Shown here: positions 8,286 through 17,343 of the stretch, piece by piece
Numbering within the stretch: the first letter of the stretch is position 1
Layout of the letters: the number at the start of each line of letters is the position of its first letter
Assembly (NCBI RefSeq): GCF_947493865.1
Contig: NZ_CANLTC010000005.1
Span: forward strand, 1-64,000
Source: an uncultured Halomonas sp.
Lineage (GTDB): Bacteria; Pseudomonadota; Gammaproteobacteria; Pseudomonadales; Halomonadaceae
Direction of reading: 5' to 3'
Length of the DNA: 64,000 bases
Made by a program: the position numbers and the translations under genes
Notes under the pieces: generated by a model
The model's input: only the letters and a program-made list of their open reading frames with translations
Told to the model about the DNA's origin: nothing
The model's database searches: none

Positions 8286-10316
8286 CTACCCCAACAAGGA
8301 ACGCAGCCCGGCGATGGCGTCCTTGCCTCGGGCCTGTTTCTTGTCCGGGTCTTCCTTGTCGGCACGCCCCTCCCACTCCAGGTCGTCCGCGGGTAGCTCA
8401 TCGAGAAAGCGACTCGGCGTGCAATCCATCAGCTCGCCGTAGGCCTTGCGCTGTCTCGCCAACGTCAGGGTCAGAGTACGCCGGGCACGAGTGATTCCCA
8501 CATAGGCCAAGCGCCGTTCCTCTTCCACCGTACCGGCCTCGATGGAATTGCGGTGCGGCAGTAGATCCTCTTCCAGCCCCATGAGATAGACGTGAGGAAA
8601 CTCCAGGCCTTTCGAGGCGTGCATGGTCAGTAGCTGCACTCGATCGGAGTCGTCCTCTTCCGCCTGTTGCTCGAGAATGTCGCGTAGCACCAGCCTGGAA
8701 ATCGCCGACTCGACGTCGTCGGTCTCCTCACCTTCCTCGCGCTCCATGGACTTCTCGAGCTGGTCGATCAGAATCCAGACGTTGCCCATGCGCCGCTCGG
8801 CGATAGTGGGAGCGCTGGCGTTCTGATATAGCCAGGACTCGTAGTCCATGTCGCGTACCATCTCGCGAATCGCGGCGATGGCATCGCCCTGATCCATGCG
8901 CTTGCGCACGCCATCGATGAAATGCACGAAACGCCCCAGACGCTCCACGGCCCGGGTAGGCAGTACCTGTTCGAGGCCCAGCTCATGGCAGGCGGCGAAC
9001 AGCGAACCGCCGCGCTCGGTGGCGTAGTTGGCGAGCTTTTCCAGGGTGCCGGGGCCGATCTCCCGGCGCGGCACGTTGACGATGCGCAGGAAGGCGTTGT
9101 CGTCGCCGGGGTTGATCAACAGGCGCAGATAGGCCATGGCATCCTTGATCTCACCCCGCGAGAAGAACGAGGTGCCCCCGGAAAGCTTGTAGGGAATCTG
9201 GTAATGCTGCAGTTTGAGCTCGAGCAGTCTGGCCTGGAAGTTGCCCCGATAAAGCACCGCGAAGTCACGCCACTCCGAGGACTCCTTGATGCGACGGGTG
9301 AGAATCTCGCTGGCCACCCGCTCCGCCTCGGCTTCTTCATGGCGATTGACGACGATACGAATCGGGTCCCCCGGCCCCATGTCCGACCACAGGGTCTTTT
9401 CGTAGACGTGGGGGTTGTTGGCAATCAGGGTATTGGCGGCACGCAGGATCACCCCGGTGGAGCGGTAGTTCTGTTCCAGCTTGATGACCCGCAGACGCGA
9501 AAAATCCTCGCCCAGGGTGACCAGGTTCTCGGGCCGTGCGCCGCGCCAGGCGTAGATCGACTGATCGTCGTCGCCGACCACGGTGAAAGTGGCGCGCTCC
9601 TCCATCAACAGCTTGACCAGCAGGTACTGGCTGACGTTGGTGTCCTGGTACTCGTCCACCAGCATGTAGTGGATGCGTTTGCGCCACCGAGAGAGGGCTT
9701 CCGGATCGCTCTGCAGCAGTACTACCGGCAGCAGGATCAGATCGTCGAAGTCAACGGCGTTATAGGCTTTCAGATGGCGGTTATAGGCCTCGAAAAGCCG
9801 CGCGGCGTACTGCTCGTCATCGTCCACGGCGTGAGACAGCGCCTGGCCCGGCATCACCAGATCGTTCTTCCAGGTGGATATCTGGCTTTGCACTCGATTG
9901 ATCTGATCCGCGTCGACCTGGGCATCCTTGTTCATCAGATCGCGCAGCAGTGCCTTGGCGTCCTCCGGATCGAACAACGAGAAGCCGGGCTTGTAGCCCA
10001 GCGCCTTGAGTTCGCTACGAATGATGTTCAAACCGAGGGTATGGAAGGTCGATACCGTCAGGCCGTGGCCCTCGCGGCCCTGGAGCAGCTGCCCCACCCG
10101 CTCCTTCATCTCCCGGGCAGCCTTGTTGGTAAAGGTCACCGCGGCGATCTTGCGCGCGCTCATGCCGCATTCCTGGACCAGGTAGGCGATCTTGGTGGTG
10201 ATCACGCTGGTCTTGCCGGAACCGGCACCGGCCAGTACCAGACAGGGGCCATCAATGTAGCGCACGGCTTCCTGCTGGCGCGGATTGAGCTTGGCAAGGC
10301 GTTGCTTGATGGACAT
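8286..10316 (-). CDS. rep: ATP-dependent DNA helicase Rep
   Basis: Superfamily 1A 3'-5' helicase that clears proteins ahead of replication forks. The 676-aa length equals that of Rep (about 673). Motifs appear in order: Walker A AGAGSGKT, TFTNKAAREMKERV, DEYQDTN, GDDDQSIYAWRGA, QNYRST, LLTMHASKGLEF and EERRLAYVGITRA. The start MSIKQRLAKLNPRQQEAV at 10316 fits the family; an upstream in-frame reading to 10391 runs into trmL and is unlikely. It starts 4 bp after the trmL stop, so the two form an operon. Confidence 0.95.
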   Translation of the reverse strand: MSIKQRLAKLNPRQQEAVRYIDGPCLVLAGAGSGKTSVITTKIAYLVQECGMSARKIAAVTFTNKAAREMKERVGQLLQGREGHGLTVSTFHTLGLNIIRSELKALGYKPGFSLFDPEDAKALLRDLMNKDAQVDADQINRVQSQISTWKNDLVMPGQALSHAVDDDEQYAARLFEAYNRHLKAYNAVDFDDLILLPVVLLQSDPEALSRWRKRIHYMLVDEYQDTNVSQYLLVKLLMEERATFTVVGDDDQSIYAWRGARPENLVTLGEDFSRLRVIKLEQNYRSTGVILRAANTLIANNPHVYEKTLWSDMGPGDPIRIVVNRHEEAEAERVASEILTRRIKESSEWRDFAVLYRGNFQARLLELKLQHYQIPYKLSGGTSFFSRGEIKDAMAYLRLLINPGDDNAFLRIVNVPRREIGPGTLEKLANYATERGGSLFAACHELGLEQVLPTRAVERLGRFVHFIDGVRKRMDQGDAIAAIREMVRDMDYESWLYQNASAPTIAERRMGNVWILIDQLEKSMEREEGEETDDVESAISRLVLRDILEQQAEEDDSDRVQLLTMHASKGLEFPHVYLMGLEEDLLPHRNSIEAGTVEEERRLAYVGITRARRTLTLTLARQRKAYGELMDCTPSRFLDELPADDLEWEGRADKEDPDKKQARGKDAIAGLRSLLG

Positions 10317-10320
10317 GGCG

Positions 10321-10794
10321 TTACTCAGGATCGATCGCGCCGGGAAAACCGAGCTGGCGCCAGGCTTCAAACACGATGACGGCGCAGGCATTGGACAGAT
10401 TCAGGCTGCGGCTGTCGGGCAGCATGGGAATGCGCAGACGCTGCTCCGGCGGCAGGCCGTCGAGCATGGCCTGGGGCAGGCCGCGGGTCTCGGGACCCAA
10501 TACCAGGGCATCGCCGGGGCGATAGGTCGGCGCATGATACCCGGTGCGCCCCCGGGTAGAAACGGCGAAGACCCGCGCTGGGGCAATATTGCCTAGAAAG
10601 GCCGGCCAGTTCTCGTGCACCCGAACCCGCGCCCATTCGTGGTAGTCCAGCCCGGCGCGACGCAGGCGCTTGTCGTCGAGGGTGAAGCCCAGCGGTTCGA
10701 TCAGATGCAGGCGAAAGCCGGTATTGGCACACAGCCGTATCAGATTCCCGGTGTTGGGCGGAATCTCGGGCTCGAAGAGCACCACGTCAAGCAT
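10321..10794 (-). CDS. trmL: tRNA (cytidine/uridine-34 2'-O)-methyltransferase
   Basis: SPOUT-fold enzyme that 2'-O-methylates the wobble nucleotide of the two tRNA-Leu isoacceptors with CmAA and cmnm5UmAA anticodons. The 157-aa length equals E. coli TrmL. The signatures [28 protein letters not shown] and [12 protein letters not shown] (the SAM-binding trefoil knot) are present. It is the promoter-proximal gene of trmL-rep, with only 4 bp between the genes. Confidence 0.95.
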   Translation of the reverse strand: MLDVVLFEPEIPPNTGNLIRLCANTGFRLHLIEPLGFTLDDKRLRRAGLDYHEWARVRVHENWPAFLGNIAPARVFAVSTRGRTGYHAPTYRPGDALVLGPETRGLPQAMLDGLPPEQRLRIPMLPDSRSLNLSNACAVIVFEAWRQLGFPGAIDPE

Positions 10795-10824
10795 GGCAAT
10801 ACCGGATAAGAACGCGCTCGTCGA

Positions 10825-11379
10825 TCAAAAGGTCAACCGCAAACCCGCCAAGGCGCCACTGTCTAACGTACGATCGCCGGAGCGATTGTCGAATTCCGCC
10901 TCGACCCGGCGATAGCCGACATAGGCATCGACATTGCGCACGACCTGATAGCGCGCCCGCAGGCCGTATTCGAGGCTATCCTCGAGATCCTGAGTGGCCA
11001 CCACGTCTGGCGTGTAGAAGCCATAACCACCCAATGAGAGACGCGGTATGGAAGGCACGTAGACATAACCATAACCGCCCAGACCCAGACCGCCGCCATC
11101 ACCGTAGTCGGTGTCATATTGGCTCCAGCGCACGCCGACACCGATGTCGTAGTCGCGAGTGGATTCTGTACCCAGTAACTGAGCATGCAGTGCGGTGACA
11201 TCTTCGTTGTCGTCGCTGCTCAGCAAGCCGCCGCCCAACGCGATATTGGGTGCAAGGTTTCCATTGGCCTCGAACTGAACCGCGTCACTATTGAGGTTCA
11301 AATCAAGATTGCCGGCCTGGGCCGCCATACTACCCAAGGCCAAGAAGGTAGCGCTCGTCAGCAACCATAGTGTTTTCAT
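10825..11379 (-). CDS. YfaZ-family outer-membrane protein (copy 1)
   Basis: A 184-aa protein with a clear signal peptide ending AAQA|GN. The body alternates polar and aromatic residues, with glycine-rich turns (DYGDGGGLGLGGYGYV), and ends in a C-terminal Phe (GLRLTF). These features suggest a small outer-membrane beta-barrel. The pattern matches the YfaZ family, whose substrate is not established. A paralogue lies upstream at 11546-12100 in the same orientation, 166 bp away, with a stem-loop in the gap. Confidence 0.8.
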   Translation of the reverse strand: MKTLWLLTSATFLALGSMAAQAGNLDLNLNSDAVQFEANGNLAPNIALGGGLLSSDDNEDVTALHAQLLGTESTRDYDIGVGVRWSQYDTDYGDGGGLGLGGYGYVYVPSIPRLSLGGYGFYTPDVVATQDLEDSLEYGLRARYQVVRNVDAYVGYRRVEAEFDNRSGDRTLDSGALAGLRLTF

Positions 11380-11545
11380 GCATAGTGTCCTTGAAACGTG
11401 AATCTTTTAATCGGGCTGAGCTTCTTCATGTACCTGGAGCTTCTATCGGCAGATACCTCACAATATTCAAGGGCTTGATCGCGTCATCGTCGGCGCCTTG
11501 AGGGGCGACGACGATGAAATCCATTGAAAAGCCAGAATCATCGGT

Positions 11546-12100
11546 TCAAAAGCCGGCACTAATGCCAAATACCGGGCCGCTGTCCAGCGTCTCGCCTCCG
11601 CGATCATCGAAGTCGGTGCGGTAGTAGCGATAACCGCCGTAGGCATAGGTCTGGGCAAAGAGCTCGACCCGTGCCTGGGCGCCGTATTCGTAGCTCTTCT
11701 CGATATCGCCGTGGCTGAGTCCTTCCGGGGTGTAGAAACCATAGCCGCCTATGGAGGTCAACGGGATCGGCGTATCAACGAAGGCCGACCCCCCGAGACC
11801 GAGGCCCCCGCCATCACCGTAATCGGAATCCAGGTATTGATAGCGACCGCCCAGCGAGAGATCGATGCCTGGCAAATAGGGCGAGAACATCAAGGAGGCG
11901 TTATAGACATCGACATCGCTTCCGCTGTCATCGGTGGTGAAATAGCCCACCCCCGCGCGCAGGGTCGGCAGGATCGTCTGACTGACATCAACCCCGTAGG
12001 CATCGTCACTGACATTGGCGGAAACGCTGAGCGCCCGAGCCGAGTGGCTGGCAAGCAATGCAACGCTGGCTGTGAGTGCAAAAACGAATGGCTTGAACAT
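11546..12100 (-). CDS. YfaZ-family outer-membrane protein (copy 2)
   Basis: A 184-aa paralogue of the neighbouring gene. It has a signal peptide ending SARA|LS, the shared DYGDGGGLGLGG segment, a GGYGFYTPEG motif and a terminal Phe (GISAGF). The ATG at 12100 was chosen because it directly precedes the signal peptide and has AAGGGGAA upstream. Tandem duplication of a small beta-barrel gene is the simplest explanation for the pair. Role unknown. Confidence 0.8.
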   Translation of the reverse strand: MFKPFVFALTASVALLASHSARALSVSANVSDDAYGVDVSQTILPTLRAGVGYFTTDDSGSDVDVYNASLMFSPYLPGIDLSLGGRYQYLDSDYGDGGGLGLGGSAFVDTPIPLTSIGGYGFYTPEGLSHGDIEKSYEYGAQARVELFAQTYAYGGYRYYRTDFDDRGGETLDSGPVFGISAGF

Positions 12101-12172
12101 GGGAAGGTTCCCCTTGCAGTTGAATGACATGATGCCCCGATCACCCGGAGCCGTTGCTAATACGGTCGCCCC

Positions 12173-12850
12173 TCAGTCTGCCCGCGTCACACCGTATTCG
12201 CGACGATAGGCGCGAATCGCATCGGCATGTCCGGCAAGTGCATCACTGGCGTGCTCTTCGAGATATTCCAGCAACTGATCGAGATTGACGATGCTAATTA
12301 CCGGCATATGATAGCGTGTCTCGACATACTGGATGGCGCTGCGGGTCTCGCCGTCCTGGCCACGCTCCTGACGATCCAGCGCAATGACTACCCCGGCAGC
12401 CTGGGCGCCGGCGGCGTCAATCAGCTGCATGACCTCGCCAATGGCCGTTCCGGCAGTGATCACATCGTCTATGATCAGAACACGCCCCTTGAGTTCGGCG
12501 CCGATGATATTGCCGCCTTCGCCGTGATCCTTGGCTTCCTTGCGATTGAAGGCAAAGGGCAAATCGTGATCGTGATGGTCGGCCAGGGCGATGGCCGTCG
12601 TGGAGGCCAGGGAAATACCCTTGTAAGCGGGACCGAACAATACGTCGGCCTTGAGGTCACTATCGATGATCGCCTGGGCATAAAAGCGCCCTAACCGTGC
12701 CAGTGCTGCGCCGCTGCGAAAAAGCCCGGCATTGAAGAAGTAAGGGCTGACACGACCGGACTTGAGGGTGAACTCGCCGAACTTGAGTGCGCCCTGGGCA
12801 ATGGCAAAGGCGATAAACTCTCGTTGATACGCTTGCAAATGACCGCTCAC
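12173..12850 (-). CDS. pyrE: orotate phosphoribosyltransferase
   Basis: Converts orotate and PRPP to OMP in de novo pyrimidine synthesis. The 225-aa protein carries the PRPP-binding motif [13 protein letters not shown] and the family segments [16 protein letters not shown] and FGPAYKGI. It diverges from crc, with 91 bp between them holding both promoters. The pyrE/crc/rph neighbourhood is the same as in Pseudomonas. Another pyrimidine gene, pyrC, lies at 48411-49460. Confidence 0.96.
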   Translation of the reverse strand: MSGHLQAYQREFIAFAIAQGALKFGEFTLKSGRVSPYFFNAGLFRSGAALARLGRFYAQAIIDSDLKADVLFGPAYKGISLASTTAIALADHHDHDLPFAFNRKEAKDHGEGGNIIGAELKGRVLIIDDVITAGTAIGEVMQLIDAAGAQAAGVVIALDRQERGQDGETRSAIQYVETRYHMPVISIVNLDQLLEYLEEHASDALAGHADAIRAYRREYGVTRAD

Positions 12851-12941
12851 GAGCTTTCCTATTACAAAGATTGGTTAGCGCTATTTACCCATAAGTCTAA
12901 AGCTCGGGTATGATACACGCGCGACGGAAAAGGGACTATGT

Positions 12942-13709
12942 ATGAAAATCGCCAGCATCAACGTCAACGGAATTCGCGAAGCAGTCGAGCGAGGCTTTCT
13001 CGATTGGCTGGACGAGCAGGATGCCGACGTCGTCTGCGTGCAGAATCTGAAAGCCAAGAGCTTCGAGCTCGATGACAGCATTCTCTACCCTTCCGGCTAC
13101 GAAGGCTACTTCCTCGATGCCGAGCAGGACGGCTTCTCTGGGGTTGGGCTCTATTGCCGCAAGATCCCCAAGGCCATCATGTACGGCCTGGGCTTCGAGC
13201 AGTGCGACGTCGAGGCGCGCTTCCTGCAAGCCGACTACGACCGCTTCAGCATCGCCAGCTTCCTGATGCCGGACGGTAGCGACTACGCCGCCAAGCAGGC
13301 GTTCATGGCTCAGTATCAGGATTACCTGGGCAAGATGGCGCGCAAGCGTCGCGAGTACATCATCTGCGGCACCTGGCATATCGCCCATAAGACACTGGAT
13401 CTGGCCAACTGGGCAGACAACCAGACCACCCCGGGTTTCAAGCCGGAAGAGCGGGCCTGGATGGATCAGGTGTTCGGTCCTACCGGCTTTATCGACACCT
13501 TCCGCGAAATCAATCGCGACGCCGGGGAATACACCTGGTGGCCCAAGCTCGATCAGGAGGTGCCCCGTGGGCGTCAGGAAGGCTGGCGTCTCGACTACCA
13601 GATCGTTGGCCCCAACTTCCGCCAGCACGTCGTGGATGCCTGGATCGATCATGAAGCGACCTTCTCCGAGTTCGCTCCACTGATCATCGAGTACGATCTC
13701 GAACTCTGA
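12942..13709 (+). CDS. crc: catabolite repression control protein Crc (ExoIII-like fold)
   Basis: A 255-aa protein of the exonuclease III/AP-endonuclease fold. The catalytic positions are lost: the QETK glutamate is replaced (VQNLK, about residue 35), the GDxN motif reads GTWHI (about 144-146), and the terminal SDH reads SEFAP. These changes, together with CGTWHIAHKTLDLANW and WRLDYQIV, match Pseudomonas Crc. In Pseudomonas, Crc acts with Hfq to repress translation of catabolic mRNAs. Crc-like sequence and the pyrE/rph neighbourhood make this much more likely than an active xthA. Whether the Hfq-Crc mechanism operates here is inference. Confidence 0.9.
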   Translation: MKIASINVNGIREAVERGFLDWLDEQDADVVCVQNLKAKSFELDDSILYPSGYEGYFLDAEQDGFSGVGLYCRKIPKAIMYGLGFEQCDVEARFLQADYDRFSIASFLMPDGSDYAAKQAFMAQYQDYLGKMARKRREYIICGTWHIAHKTLDLANWADNQTTPGFKPEERAWMDQVFGPTGFIDTFREINRDAGEYTWWPKLDQEVPRGRQEGWRLDYQIVGPNFRQHVVDAWIDHEATFSEFAPLIIEYDLEL

Positions 13710-13745
13710 CTGCGCTTTTTCGTCGCGCTAAACAAGACGCCGGCA

Positions 13746-13775
13746 CAAGACGCCGGCTCGAAAGCCGGCGTCTTG
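13746..13775. terminator. strong hairpin between crc and rph (convergent genes)
   Basis: CAAGACGCCGGC (13746-13757) and GCCGGCGTCTTG (13764-13775) form a perfect 12-bp stem with a 6-base loop. A partial duplicate of the left arm lies at 13733-13745. T-runs are short on both sides, so termination efficiency is uncertain, but the position between convergent genes supports a bidirectional terminator. Confidence 0.7.
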
Positions 13776-13801
13776 CGTTTACGTGAAGATCGGCCGACGG
13801 C

Positions 13802-14536
13802 TCAGCTGCGTAACCCCAGCGCCTCACGCTGATGTTCGAACAGCTCATTACCCGCCTTTTCAGCTAGATCGAGCATGGTGTTGAGTTCGCTGCGGGAAAA
13901 CGCCTTTGTCTCGGCGGTACCCTGCACCTCGATCAACCCCCCGCTTTCCGTCATCACCACGTTCATATCGGTTTCGGCACCGCTATCCTCGGGATAATCC
14001 AGGTCCACCACTGGCGTGCCGCGGAACATGCCCACCGAGACCGAGCAGACCAACTCCTTGAACGGGTCGCCCTTGATCAGCTTTTCACGCTGCAGATAGC
14101 GGATGGCATCGATCAGCGCCACGCAACCGCCAGTAATCGACGCGGTGCGGGTGCCGCCATCCGCCTGGATCACATCGCAGTCCACGGTGATGGTGTATTC
14201 GCCGAGCTTCTTGAGATTCACCGCTGCCCGCAGCGAGCGGCCGATCAGACGCTGGATTTCCAGGGTGCGGCCGCCCTGCTTGCCGCGACTCGCTTCGCGA
14301 CCGCCCCGAGTATGGGTCGCCCGGGGCAGCATGCCGTATTCCGCCGTTATCCAGCCCTGGCCTTTACCGCGCAACCAGCGCGGTACACCTGCCTCGACGC
14401 TGGCATTGCACAGCACCTTGGTATCGCCGAAGGCGACTAGCACCGAGCCTTCCGCATGGCGGGTATAGTCCCGGGTCAGGGTGATGTGACGGGTCTGGTC
14501 GGGTTGGCGTCCACTGGGTCGTTTGGCTGCGTGCAT
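13802..14536 (-). CDS. rph: ribonuclease PH
   Basis: Phosphorolytic 3'-5' exoribonuclease that trims tRNA 3' ends. The 244-aa protein has [59 protein letters not shown] and [18 protein letters not shown]. The ATG at 14536 has AGAGGA immediately upstream and matches the family N-terminus. A longer reading to 14593 would run across a tandem repeat and is rejected. It is divergent from yicC. Confidence 0.96.
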   Translation of the reverse strand: MHAAKRPSGRQPDQTRHITLTRDYTRHAEGSVLVAFGDTKVLCNASVEAGVPRWLRGKGQGWITAEYGMLPRATHTRGGREASRGKQGGRTLEIQRLIGRSLRAAVNLKKLGEYTITVDCDVIQADGGTRTASITGGCVALIDAIRYLQREKLIKGDPFKELVCSVSVGMFRGTPVVDLDYPEDSGAETDMNVVMTESGGLIEVQGTAETKAFSRSELNTMLDLAEKAGNELFEHQREALGLRS

Positions 14537-14542
14537 AATTCC

Positions 14543-14580
14543 TCTGAGCGTTTCACTAAAATCTGAGCGTTTCACTAAAA
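14543..14580. repeat. perfect tandem duplication of a 19-bp unit upstream of rph
   Basis: The unit TCTGAGCGTTTCACTAAAA occurs twice head to tail (14543-14561 and 14562-14580) with no mismatch, between the rph ribosome-binding site and the yicC promoter region. It is not palindromic. It could be a recent slippage duplication in the rph leader or a doubled regulator site. Confidence 0.9.
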
Positions 14581-14662
14581 AGCGTCGCGCCATTCTACAC
14601 CTCAGCCGGGTTCGAATCCGTTACACTCGGTGCTTTATTCACACCGGCGCAAGGATACCTTC

Positions 14663-15526
14663 ATGGCTCACAGCATGACCGCGTTCACCCGTCAGACCCG
14701 GGAAGCCGCCTGGGGCAGCCTGGCGCTCGAATTGCGCTCGGTGAATCAGCGCTATCTGGAGCCGCACTTCCGTCTGCCGGATTCATTGCGTGACCTTGAA
14801 CCTGTCTTTCGCGACACCCTGCGCAACCGCCTGGCCCGAGGCAAGGTGGAGTGCACCCTGCGCTTCGACCCCGCTGCCAGCGGCGAGTCGTTCAGCGTCA
14901 ACCGCGCGCGCCTGGCGGAACTCGCCCGGGCCCTGCAGGAAGTTCGCGCCGAAGTCCCCGAAGCGCCGATTCCCGATGCCCTGGCACTGCTGGATCATCC
15001 CGGCGTGGTCGAGATACAAGGCGCCGATCTGGATGAGGTCAAGCGGCAAGCCAACGCCCTGTTCGAGGAAGCCCTTTCTGATCTGATCGCCGGTCGTGCT
15101 CGGGAAGGTGAACACCTGGCCAAGCTCATCCATCTGCGCCTGCAAGGCGTGCGTGGGCAGATCGCGGAAGTACGTGCATTGCTACCTTCAATACTCGAGC
15201 GCCAGCGCGCCCAGCTTACGGAACGCCTCGCCACCCTCAAGGCCGACCTCGACCCCCAGCGTATTGAGGCCGAGATCGCCCTGCTCGCCCAGAAGGCCGA
15301 CGTCGATGAAGAACTCGACCGCCTCGAAACCCACGTCATCGAAGTCGAACGCCAGCTCACGCAAAAAGGCCCGGTCGGCCGCCGCCTGGATTTTCTGATG
15401 CAGGAACTCAACCGGGAAGCCAATACGCTGTCATCGAAATCCGTGGTCGCCGAGAGCACCCGTTGCGCGGTGGAGCTGAAGGTGCTGATCGAGCAAATGC
15501 GCGAGCAGATTCAGAATACCGAGTGA
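14663..15526 (+). CDS. yicC: YicC-family endoribonuclease
   Basis: A 287-aa protein, identical in length to E. coli YicC, with the family start MTAFTRQ, the LELRSVNQRYLEPHFRLP segment and the C-terminal GRRLDFLMQELNREANTLSSKS signature. YicC-type proteins are reported to be endoribonucleases linked to stress and stationary phase. AAGG lies 8 bases before the chosen ATG. In related genomes gmk follows closely. Here about 35 kb separates them, and the 3' end of yicC is a known integration site for mobilizable genomic islands in Vibrio. Confidence 0.93.
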   Translation: MAHSMTAFTRQTREAAWGSLALELRSVNQRYLEPHFRLPDSLRDLEPVFRDTLRNRLARGKVECTLRFDPAASGESFSVNRARLAELARALQEVRAEVPEAPIPDALALLDHPGVVEIQGADLDEVKRQANALFEEALSDLIAGRAREGEHLAKLIHLRLQGVRGQIAEVRALLPSILERQRAQLTERLATLKADLDPQRIEAEIALLAQKADVDEELDRLETHVIEVERQLTQKGPVGRRLDFLMQELNREANTLSSKSVVAESTRCAVELKVLIEQMREQIQNTE

Positions 15527-15633
15527 TGCCCAAACCGATCCATAAAAATCTATAAAATACTGTTTTCTTATAAAAAAAGCGTATACCTTGTCTATAGTTG
15601 TCTACGAAAATCCAACTTAAGCCAGCGCCGATC

Positions 15634-15703
15634 GGGGGGTAAGATGGGGAGTAAATCGGCTTACACCCCAGCAAGAGACGCAATTACCCTATGGTTACTC
15701 CCC
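15634..15703. promoter_or_regulatory. candidate integrase arm-type repeats (attL region)
   Basis: Four copies of GGGGnGTAA lie between yicC and the integrase. Two are direct: GGGGGGTAA at 15634 and GGGGAGTAA at 15646, exactly 12 bp apart. Two are inverted: TTACACCCC at 15661-15669 and TTACTCCCC at 15695-15703. P4-type integrases have an N-terminal arm-binding domain, and such repeats beside int are expected. The rest of 15527-15875 is AT-rich near yicC and holds no gene that I can see. Confidence 0.5.
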
Positions 15704-15875
15704 AGTTCAAGCGCTCAGCCCCCAATAGGCTTATCCCGTCTAGGGATACCTCCGTCCCGCCAACCTGGCCAAATATGGACTGTGAACACACCTTTGATGA
15801 GGCATGCTTCACCCTGGCCTCCACGCTTTCAAACAGTTGTTTTAATTTTTTTATGGCCCACTGGAGGGGGGACTA

Positions 15876-17117
15876 ATGGGAAACTTTACCGCCAAGAAGG
15901 CCCAGGCCCTGATCAAGAACGGCACGCCTGGTCGCTACAGCGATGGCAACGGCCTGTACTTGATGATCCCCAGGAAGGGCGCGCCCTACTGGATGTTTCG
16001 ATATACGCTTGCCGGGAAGCGGCGTGAGCTGACGCTGGACAAATACGCGCGCCTCTCCTTGGCTGAAGCTCGTGAGCAGGCTGTAGAGGCTCAGAAGACT
16101 ATCCGCAACGGCATCGATCCCATTGAAGAGCGCAAACGCGAGGAACAAGTCACCATCCGCACCGTCAAGGATCTCTTCACTGACTGGTACCACGACCTAG
16201 AGAAACGCCTCAAGCACCCTCGCATCCCAAAGCGAATCTTCGAAAGAGAGATCGCACCTTCCATCGGGCATCTCACTCTGGATAAGGTTACTCCCATGGA
16301 CGTGAGGGCCATCGTCAGGAAGGTAGCCGGCAGCGGCCGCCCGGCGATAGCGAACGACACCCTGATGTACTTGAAACAGCTGTTCAATCACGCCATCAAG
16401 CTAGGACTGCTCACCTACAACCCGGCAGCGGCCTTCAACGTCAACGATGCAGGTGGCATCGAGAAAAGCCGCGACAGGGCTCTCAGTCTCGATGAGATTC
16501 ACAAAGTCTTCCAAGTCTTCAGGGACAACAGCGACAGCTTCAGCCGCGACAACTACCTCGCCTGCGCGCTGCTGCTCGTTCTAGGAGTGCGCAAGACGGA
16601 ACTGACCGAAGCCCAGTGGTCAGAGTTCGATCTGAAGAACAGCCGGTGGGAGCTGTCTGGTGAGCGCAGCAAGACAGGCACCAAGATCATCATCCCCCTT
16701 TCACCACAAACTCTCGGCTGGTTGGAGGAACTAAAGATTCGTGCCTGTGGTTCGGATTACGTCTTCCCAAGCCGCCGTCGCAGCAAGCGGCCCCACATGG
16801 GCAAGGACACCCTAAATCGTGCCATTGCCAAGCTGTTCGGCCGGGAGCCCGGCAACAAGCCGCAACCAGAGAACAGAATGGGCGATATTGCCGAGTTCAC
16901 TGTGCACGACCTGCGCCGAACCTGCCGCAGCTTGCTGGCTGCCGCTGGCGTGCCGGGGCATGTCGCGGAACGCTGTCTGAACCATAAGCTCAAAGGAATA
17001 GAAGGTATCTATGACCGTTACGATTACTTCGAAGAGCGGAAGCAGGCTCTAGCCAAGGTAGCAGTGCTAGTAGAGTCCGTAATTAATGGCATTCCAGCCG
17101 AATATTCAGAGTGTTAG
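15876..17117 (+). CDS. P4-type tyrosine recombinase (island integrase)
   Basis: A 413-aa site-specific recombinase. The N-terminal arm-binding domain of the P4 integrase type (DUF4102; YSDGNGLYLMI...KRRELTLDKYARLSLAEAREQA) is followed by a SAM-like core and a catalytic domain. Catalytic residues are visible: Arg in LLVLGVRKTEL, HDLRRT, a later His in LNHKLKG and Tyr in YDRYDY. GGAGGGGGG lies just before the start. Its position directly after yicC suggests that it integrated the accessory block at the 3' end of that gene. Confidence 0.94.
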   Translation: MGNFTAKKAQALIKNGTPGRYSDGNGLYLMIPRKGAPYWMFRYTLAGKRRELTLDKYARLSLAEAREQAVEAQKTIRNGIDPIEERKREEQVTIRTVKDLFTDWYHDLEKRLKHPRIPKRIFEREIAPSIGHLTLDKVTPMDVRAIVRKVAGSGRPAIANDTLMYLKQLFNHAIKLGLLTYNPAAAFNVNDAGGIEKSRDRALSLDEIHKVFQVFRDNSDSFSRDNYLACALLLVLGVRKTELTEAQWSEFDLKNSRWELSGERSKTGTKIIIPLSPQTLGWLEELKIRACGSDYVFPSRRRSKRPHMGKDTLNRAIAKLFGREPGNKPQPENRMGDIAEFTVHDLRRTCRSLLAAAGVPGHVAERCLNHKLKGIEGIYDRYDYFEERKQALAKVAVLVESVINGIPAEYSEC

Positions 17118-17185
17118 GTAGCATCGGTACAAACATAACCATACAAACCATTGAGGACACTCGCTAAGGCTGGCCTGCTAAAAAG

Positions 17186-17223
17186 CCAAGGCTGCGCTTG
17201 CTCAGATTCAGCCGCAGCCTTGG
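17186..17223. repeat. 11-bp inverted repeat after the integrase gene
   Basis: CCAAGGCTGCG (17186-17196) and CGCAGCCTTGG (17213-17223) can form a perfect 11-bp stem with a 16-base loop. No T-run follows on either strand, so it is not a convincing intrinsic terminator. It could protect the integrase mRNA or bind a protein. Confidence 0.6.
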
Positions 17224-17343
17224 AGCCAAGATGATATGACGTGAAATTGAAAGGCCATAGCTCTCTTAAGATGCTGCTCCCAGCCAGCTGAATCTCTTGA
17301 TAGTCTAACAACTCTTCAGACGAATGCTGGACACATCACGCAC

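Noticed and set aside
8922..10379. Long plus-strand open frame (485 codons) across rep
   Set aside because: Antisense shadow of rep; all helicase motifs are on the minus strand.
12942..13709. Annotation as active exonuclease III (xthA)
   Set aside because: The Glu, Asp/Asn and Asp/His catalytic residues are replaced. The sequence and gene neighbours fit Crc.
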